DNA of 64,000 bases, from assembly GCA_947471745.1 (NCBI GenBank), contig CANJKZ010000172.1, positions 950,501-1,014,500 on the forward strand, read 5' to 3'. Numbering within the stretch: the stretch's first letter is position 1; each line of letters starts with the position of its first letter. This DNA comes from Closterium sp. Naga37s-1 (Eukaryota > Streptophyta > Zygnematophyceae > Desmidiales > Closteriaceae). This document shows, piece by piece, positions 59,401 to 64,000 of the stretch. Made by a program: the position numbers and the translations under genes. Under the pieces are notes generated by a model that was given only the letters and a program-made list of their open reading frames with translations, had not been told where the DNA came from and did not search any database.

Positions 59401-59585
59401 CCCTTGGTCGACTGCTCCTTCCCGCGCTCCCACCGCCATATAGGCCCACCCTTCCAGGATGCGTGCCTCTTGTTGTTCCTCTATTGCCCTCAGTTGGCGC
59501 CTCCGCTGCTCCGCTTCCTCTCCCTCCTGGTACAGCTCGCTAACTTCTATACCGCGTTGGAGCTCCTTCCGCTTCAGATGCATGC
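56431..59585 (-). pseudogene. Reverse transcriptase, RNase H and integrase of the methyltransferase element
   Basis: Frame 59157-56431 (908 codons) continues the 60006-59170 frame across a TAG at 59170 (explicable as CAG to TAG). Reverse transcriptase: CGDYRGLNKVTVADRYPMQS, ALDLRQGFNQIPI, MPFGMKNAPALFQ, CYIDDVVVFS. RNase H: FILYTDWSSAGMGGILCQ, FVLVTDHQPLTWL. Integrase: zinc domain HRQLGHYGSLRTSQLIETGW with CELCSRNK, and DDE core SLDLAG, VLTDQGTEF, HPQSDGLTERFV. No chromodomain is seen; the C-terminus is short and charged. Apart from the stop this block is intact. Confidence 0.92.
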
Positions 59586-60788
59586 GGATGGTCTCCACTA
59601 GCCAGGTCATGACATTCAGATCCATGGCCCGGCCCAGCGCAGCCCTCCTCTGTGGCTCCGTCACTCGGGGGTGAGCGGTAGCTCCCAGTTGATGCCCCAT
59701 GGCTAACTCCCGCTCCTCTGCCGTGGGTTGCTCCCATCTCTTCCCGATGACGTCGTAGATCATCCCGGGCCCAGGCAGGTCTCCCTCCATCACGAATCCG
59801 TAGGCGTCAACGTAGGACACGAGTGTCGGCAGCGCCTGCCTCGGCTTCCCCGGCACGTTGCATTGGTATTGGGACGGGTGATCCGGCGCCGTGACAGGCG
59901 CGGGCAGACGATTGGGGCCCAGGATGTCGCTAACCAGCCTAGGTCCGGCCGCTGCATCTAAGCCAGAGCGTGACGTAAGCCTGCTTCCGAGATCCCGTTC
60001 TGCCAATACCTCCTGGGCCGATGTGCTCTAGAAACCAGCTGCGCCGCAACTGCCTGCCCCCGGCCGACGGCGGCTTCTACTTCTACGAACACTCTCCGCA
60101 CGTGCTCCCTGCGATCCTCTGCGAAATCCACGTTTTCCAGGATGTACGATACTTCTCCCTGCTTCGCCTGGACCATCTCCAGTACCCGCTTTAGGTCCCT
60201 GAAGGAGGCCCCGCGGATGTCTTCCATTCCCATCCCTTCTCCCGCGCGAGAATAACCCTGACATTCCCATCCAGCAATGATGACATCAATTTGCCCCCAC
60301 TTCTCCGATTTCTCCTCCGTGATCTCCCTCACATCGTCTACCACCTCCTCATCTTCGGCGGGTAGGGCGGACTTGGCTAGCTGATCGGGATATTCTTGAA
60401 GCAACAGCCGGGCGTGATGCTGGGCCATCCGTCGCACCACAGGATCTCTCTCGACGTGAATCCACTTCCGTACTCTGCAGCCCGCGCGCAACACCGCTGC
60501 CAGTCCCGTGCCTATGCCGCCGTACAGCTCCATGATGCACACTGCTCCTTCAAGGGTCCAGAGCCGGGTCACCCTTTCTCTCAGTGAGGTCGGTTCTCTC
60601 CCTTGCCTCCTCCTTTCTATCCGCCGTTCGTACTCCTCCGCGTATCTCTCCCAGCTCCAGTCATCTAGCACCGGGCCCAAGTCTGCTGCCCGAGCCCCGT
60701 ATGCCTCTCGCAGCTCTTGCTTAACGAACTTCACGGGCAGAGTACCCAACGAAATTTCTGGGTCCCAGTAGTGCACGCGGTACAGCAC
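59586..60788 (-). pseudogene. Retrotransposon-encoded cytosine-5 DNA methyltransferase domain
   Basis: C5 methyltransferase motifs in order: I (MELYGGIGTGLAAVLRAG), II (HVERDP), III (DDVREI), IV (AGWECQGYSRAG with catalytic Cys but Glu in place of the usual Pro), VI (ILENVDF) and VIII (SRAHRPRRYW). After a -1 shift in the overlap 59958-60006 come the target-recognition part (PRQALPTLVSYVDAYGF), motif IX-like (RWEQPTAEERELAMGH) and motif X-like (LGRAMDLNVMTWLV). The shift falls inside the domain, between VIII and IX, so in this copy it is probably an indel rather than a programmed frameshift. Upstream it is in frame with Gag-protease across a TAA at 60795. It would transfer a methyl group from S-adenosylmethionine to cytosine C5 in DNA. 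Confidence 0.9.
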
Positions 60789-60794
60789 CTTCTC

Positions 60795-62729
60795 TTACCA
60801 GGTGCATATGGTAGCGCCGACCCGGTAAAGCAGATCCATACCGACCAGTGCATCGTAGTCTTCGGACTCCGACACTCCACATGTCACGCGAATGCAGCAT
60901 TCTTTCTCAGTCCCGGGGAGCAGTACGATCTCGATAGGCCGTACCGTCCGCGGCATCCATTTTGGCTCCCCTCCCTCGGCAGTCATAAGCAGGATACCCC
61001 TCTGCACTAGCCTCCCGGGCATATCCAGCTTCAATTGCCGCGCCAGTCCCTTCCCAATCAACACGTTGTGTGCGCCGGTGTTGATGATTGCTTGTCCCAC
61101 CGGCAACCCTCCCACCGTCATGCTCCCCTTCTCTGCTATCAAGACGGACGCCTGACACACGAGTCTCTCGTTGGGGTGACGCCTCAGTTCGGAGGTACTG
61201 CTCCCTTCGTGGAAGTTGCCCCTTGGCTCTCTCACTCGGCTCGTGCGACTCTCGGACGACTGACTCCCTCGGAGCCGGAGGTCGAGGTCCTCTCTCTCCC
61301 TTGGGAACGCCATGAAGCCGCTCGCCCGCAGATACTCGCCCTCGCTTTCTTCCTCCCCTTCGACTTCCTCGTACGCGAGCATTGCCCTGGCTTTCGGCTC
61401 CACTCTCGGCTTCGCCTCCAATCTCAACTGTAACTTTTTAATCTCTGCCTGCAGCTCTTCCTTGCTGGGGTTCTCCTCGGAGCAGCACCGGCTATAGCAT
61501 GCTTCGTCCTTATGCCCTTTCCGTCCGCAGTTCCCACACACTGGCAGCTTCGGGCAGTCGAGCTTCAGGTGGCCCAACTCTCCGCATTCGTGACACCGCC
61601 GTGCGTCCGCACGCGGCTGTTCCCCTTGCGGCGCCTCCACCAGAGCAGCCGCCGCCCACGAAGACTTCGCTTTGGGACGCACTTCTCTGTCTTCTAGGTC
61701 CAACATTCTCTGCGCGTGCTCCGTCCGTTTAGCCAATCCGTACACTTCCTTCAGCGTGATATCCGCACCCACGCCGTACACCGTGTTTCGCACCACATTC
61801 CTCAGATCTTCCTCTAAGCCTCTTACGAACTTGCGGACTAGTAGCCGTTCGTCACGACTCTCCAAGTCATCCGCGAGCTCCCTCAGCCGGCAGTAATAGG
61901 CCAACAGTGACTCGTCCTTTCCCCGGCGGAACTCGCGGAATTCCTCCACTCTCGCCCTAGTTTGCCCCAGAAATTCCTTCTTCAGTAGCTCGACAAACCG
62001 CGCCGTTGGATTTTCAATCTCCCCGCAAGCTAGCTCCTCAAGCACTTCGTTCCGAGTCATGCGGTAGAAAGTCTCCGCCTCGCCCGCCAGAGTTACCACC
62101 ATCCGCTGGAAGAACTATGCCGGGTCGAGCCCGTCCCGCTCCCAACAGTGCTGCACCGTCTCCAACTGCATCAGATAGTTCTTCAGGGTGGGACCCACTC
62201 CGGGAATTCCGGTGAACCGTTCGGCTACCTCGAGCTTCGGGAGAGACCCCGTCTGCCATCTCTTGTCGGTAGGCCGGTCGGGTAGGGCGACGGCCGATGG
62301 TAGCTCCGCTGTCAGGCTGGCTACGATCTCTCGATTAATCGGCGTCTGGAAGTCTCCCTTTGTCTGGCGACGCAGCCAAGCCGTAGGTGCCGGCACGCGA
62401 TCGGATTCCATCCCTGGCATCAACCCAGGGGAAGTATTGGCTGGGCGGCCTTCCCACCGCGCTCTCGCTTCCCGAGCCCATCGCAAGTCATGCGGCGTCT
62501 CTCCTGGATCTGACGCGACGGTACGGGATGGCTCCATGTCTACGCGCCGTCCCCGTTCTCGTTGATGCGGAGTCCGGTACACTCCGGTAGTCGAGGCTGG
62601 CGAGCGCACCGTCTCAGTCGTAGGCACTCGGTCCGAAGTGGTCGTCGCAGCGGCGCGCCAACTTGGTTCGGCTAAAATATTTTCTCTTCGATAACTCTGC
62701 CCACATCTTAGTCTAAATCTATCGTTCAT
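60795..62729 (-). pseudogene. Gag and protease of the methyltransferase element
   Basis: ATG at 62729 (MNDRFRLRCGQSYRRENILA), the first ATG inside the 5' LTR. An in-frame TAG at 62115 interrupts capsid just before FFQRMVVTLAGEAETFY. Capsid continues (LLKKEFLGQTRARVEEFREF, KFVRGLEEDLRNVV). Two CCHC knuckles follow (CHECGELGHLKLDC, CGNCGRKGHKDEAC). The protease reads VGQAIINTGAHNVLIGKG and YDALVGMDLL; the catalytic D-T-G is N-T-G here (GAC to AAC), which should abolish activity. The frame ends at TAA 60795 and continues into the methyltransferase. Confidence 0.9.
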
Positions 62730-62759
62730 TCTAGCTCTTAACGGCGATAGGTCGCGTTC

Positions 62760-62773
62760 CTTGCTTGTATGTT
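62760..62773 (-). other. Candidate self-priming site next to the 5' LTR
   Basis: The minus-strand leader directly after the 5' LTR reads AACATACAAGCAAG, with its first base being the last base of the LTR. It is perfectly complementary over 14 nt to the LTR segment at 62929-62942, which lies in the same transcript. No TGG-starting tRNA site is present here, unlike in the two other LTR elements of the window. Confidence 0.7.
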
Positions 62774-63154
62774 GTGAGGTCCTAGCCAAGAGACCAACGC
62801 TAGGATGACCTAACTCGGCTGACAGCCGGATGCAACCTCGTGAAACCCTCGGTAGGCTTGCTAGGATTGGCTCCTCCACTGGGCGCAACGCTAGAGGTGA
62901 CTAGGAATAATTCTTTGCTTATAGAGGAAACATACAAGCAAGCAAATGATCCTTCTCGTGTTGCTTGCCTAAGTATCTTCACCTGGTTACCGTTGCTCAG
63001 CAACGGTTGATTTGGTTTCGCCAGTTCGGCTTGTTTCCCGCTCTGTCGTCCTTCGCTTCCTGCCTACCGCGACTTAATCCTACTCTCTACAGTACTCTGT
63101 CATGCTTTTATATTGTTACTTCCTAAACACTATTCTCCAATTATATGCATGACA
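62773..63154 (-). repeat. 5' LTR of the methyltransferase element
   Basis: 382 bp partner of 55975-56356. If the transcript starts at the self-priming match (about 62942), U3 is about 210 bp and R-U5 about 170 bp. Confidence 0.93.
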
Positions 63155-63365
63155 TAGGATGACAAGAAGTTCTGACAGCACTGAGAATTAACCAGCTTCC
63201 AGATACAGGCAAGAGCAGCCCAGCCTAGGACGAAGGGAGATGCCATGAGATATGCACTAGAACTGAGCGACCTGTGAAAGCAGCAGAACAGCCCCGCAAG
63301 GCTCTGAGTCGGCCAACCACAAGTACCGAAGCGTGAATACAGAGAAACACACAACCATCGCGCGA

Positions 63366-63646
63366 CTACTCTTCTGCAAGGAACTTCATGAGGGGGTCGT
63401 TGTCCTTGAGGAACACATGCGCTTTCATATCTCCGTACTCCTCCTTCAGGAGAGCACCGGAGGTCTGCACACGACGGAGGTGCTGCAGCGAGTCGCCATG
63501 AGCGAGCGCCGTGTCGATGGTCCACCCGCAGGTGAAGTCGCAAGCACAGCAGGTCCAAGCCTCGACCTCGTTGTCGAGGCTGATGAAGAGAAGCCCAAGA
63601 TCCTGTTTGAATTTGCTGACGGCAGGGGCGTGGCCGAGCGCTTTGG
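63366..63646 (-). CDS. Last exon of an unknown gene (partial)
   Basis: Minus-strand exon with acceptor CTCCTGGCAG at 63647 and stop TAG at 63366. It reads KALGHAPAVSKFKQDLGLLF, NEVEAWTCCACDFTCGWTID, LRRVQTSGALLKEEYGDMKA and ends NDPLMKFLAEE. The Cys cluster WTCCACDFTCGW is striking, but I do not recognise the family. Upstream exons lie beyond the window or within unrecognised sequence to 64000. The gypsy element sits about 210 bp downstream of the stop, probably in or near the 3' UTR. Confidence 0.6.
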
Positions 63647-64000
63647 CTGCCAGGAGGGGAGGAAGGTAAGACAAGGCAAGGGAGAAACGATGCCCACGCA
63701 CGGGCCCGATCTGACAGGCCGAGAAAGAGACCACACAGGTTCTGAGAACATGACCAGGACAAGACCGTCAGCACACTGATGTGCCGAAGATGGACGTGGC
63801 ATAACCGAGGGGCAGACATTAACCCAATCCTGGCTGTCCAGGAAAATACCATGGGCGACGTCTTCAGTCCTCAATAACAATGCCTGATTCCTCGTCACCA
63901 AACGTTTCGATAAGCTACATCCAAGTTTCCAAGCAACAAAAACAATATCTACATATAACCCACGTGTGAGGAGTCTAGTTCTAAGGCGCCTCAAAACGAC

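Larger units (their letters stand above)
55975..63154 (-). mobile_element. Ty3/gypsy retrotransposon encoding a C5 DNA methyltransferase
   Basis: 7.2-kb element with two 382-bp LTRs differing at 5 positions (98.7%). Order on the minus strand: Gag with two zinc knuckles, aspartic protease, cytosine-5 methyltransferase, reverse transcriptase (YIDD), RNase H, integrase. Gag to methyltransferase share one frame (stops at 62115 and 60795). The later methyltransferase part and the rest of Pol share the -1 frame (stop at 59170). No tRNA-type primer site abuts the 5' LTR; see 62760-62773. No matching 5-bp target duplication was found, because the left flank is a fragment of the same element. It lies about 210 bp downstream of the stop codon of the 63366 gene. 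Methyltransferase-bearing gypsy elements have been reported in charophyte algae. Confidence 0.93.

Noticed and set aside
59958-60006. Programmed -1 frameshift between methyltransferase and Pol
   Set aside because: The overlap lies inside the methyltransferase domain (between motifs VIII and IX) and I see no slippery heptamer. A mutation in this copy is likelier, though a family consensus is needed to decide.
62760-62780. tRNA primer-binding site next to the methyltransferase element's 5' LTR
   Set aside because: No TGG-starting sequence complementary to a tRNA 3' end abuts the LTR; the TTGGCGCGCC near 62665 is about 100 bp too far inside.

Overview
This is nuclear eukaryotic DNA. Genes have many spliceosomal introns with GT-AG borders, and the window is full of LTR retrotransposons, LINEs and simple-sequence arrays. 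A WRKY factor, a plant-type ADP-ribose/CDP-alcohol diphosphatase and a gypsy element carrying a cytosine-5 methyltransferase point to the green lineage. A streptophyte (charophyte) alga is most likely, but no rRNA or plastid marker is present to prove it.

Layout. 1-6952: decayed minus-strand Ty3/gypsy chromovirus, cut by the window edge, with a young complete non-autonomous LTR element (730-2334) nested in its integrase. 6953 to about 20230: a locus present in three diverged head-to-tail copies. Each copy starts with the 5' end of NDUFS8, and only the third runs into the complete gene. The first two carry ARF-like GTPase exon remnants and three copies of an unknown single-exon gene. The first also holds a 5'-truncated LINE. 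19915-26560: compact gene cluster of NDUFS8 (complex I 23-kDa iron-sulfur subunit), an unknown helical protein on the minus strand, and DNAJC17 (J domain plus RRM). 28396-28965: small membrane-anchored hypothetical protein. 30834-35817: YKT6 R-SNARE. 36469-45734: ADPRM-like phosphoesterase on the minus strand. 46806-50165: WRKY gene and a long Ala/Pro/Gln-rich reading frame. 51385-55838: decayed LINE. 55975-63154: Ty3/gypsy element coding for Gag, protease, a C5 DNA methyltransferase, reverse transcriptase, RNase H and integrase. 63366-63646: last exon of an unknown minus-strand gene.

Two themes stand out. First, the 56-63 kb retrotransposon carries its own DNA methyltransferase and shows a 14-nt LTR/leader complementarity that suggests self-priming like Tf1. 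Most of its stop codons, and those of its neighbours, are explicable as C-to-T changes, the expected scar of methylated cytosine. Second, host genes carry many partial tandem duplications of exons with their splice sites (YKT6, ADPRM, DNAJC17, NDUFS8). One exon fragment has expanded into a 32-bp minisatellite of about 36 units. In all four places where a GAGTCGACTC-type palindrome occurs, it lies at the junction between two copies of a short tandem duplication.

Exon models for NDUFS8, the 21.3-22.8 kb gene, DNAJC17, YKT6 and ADPRM were built by hand. In each, splice phases agree across all exons and the frame stays open to a stop.
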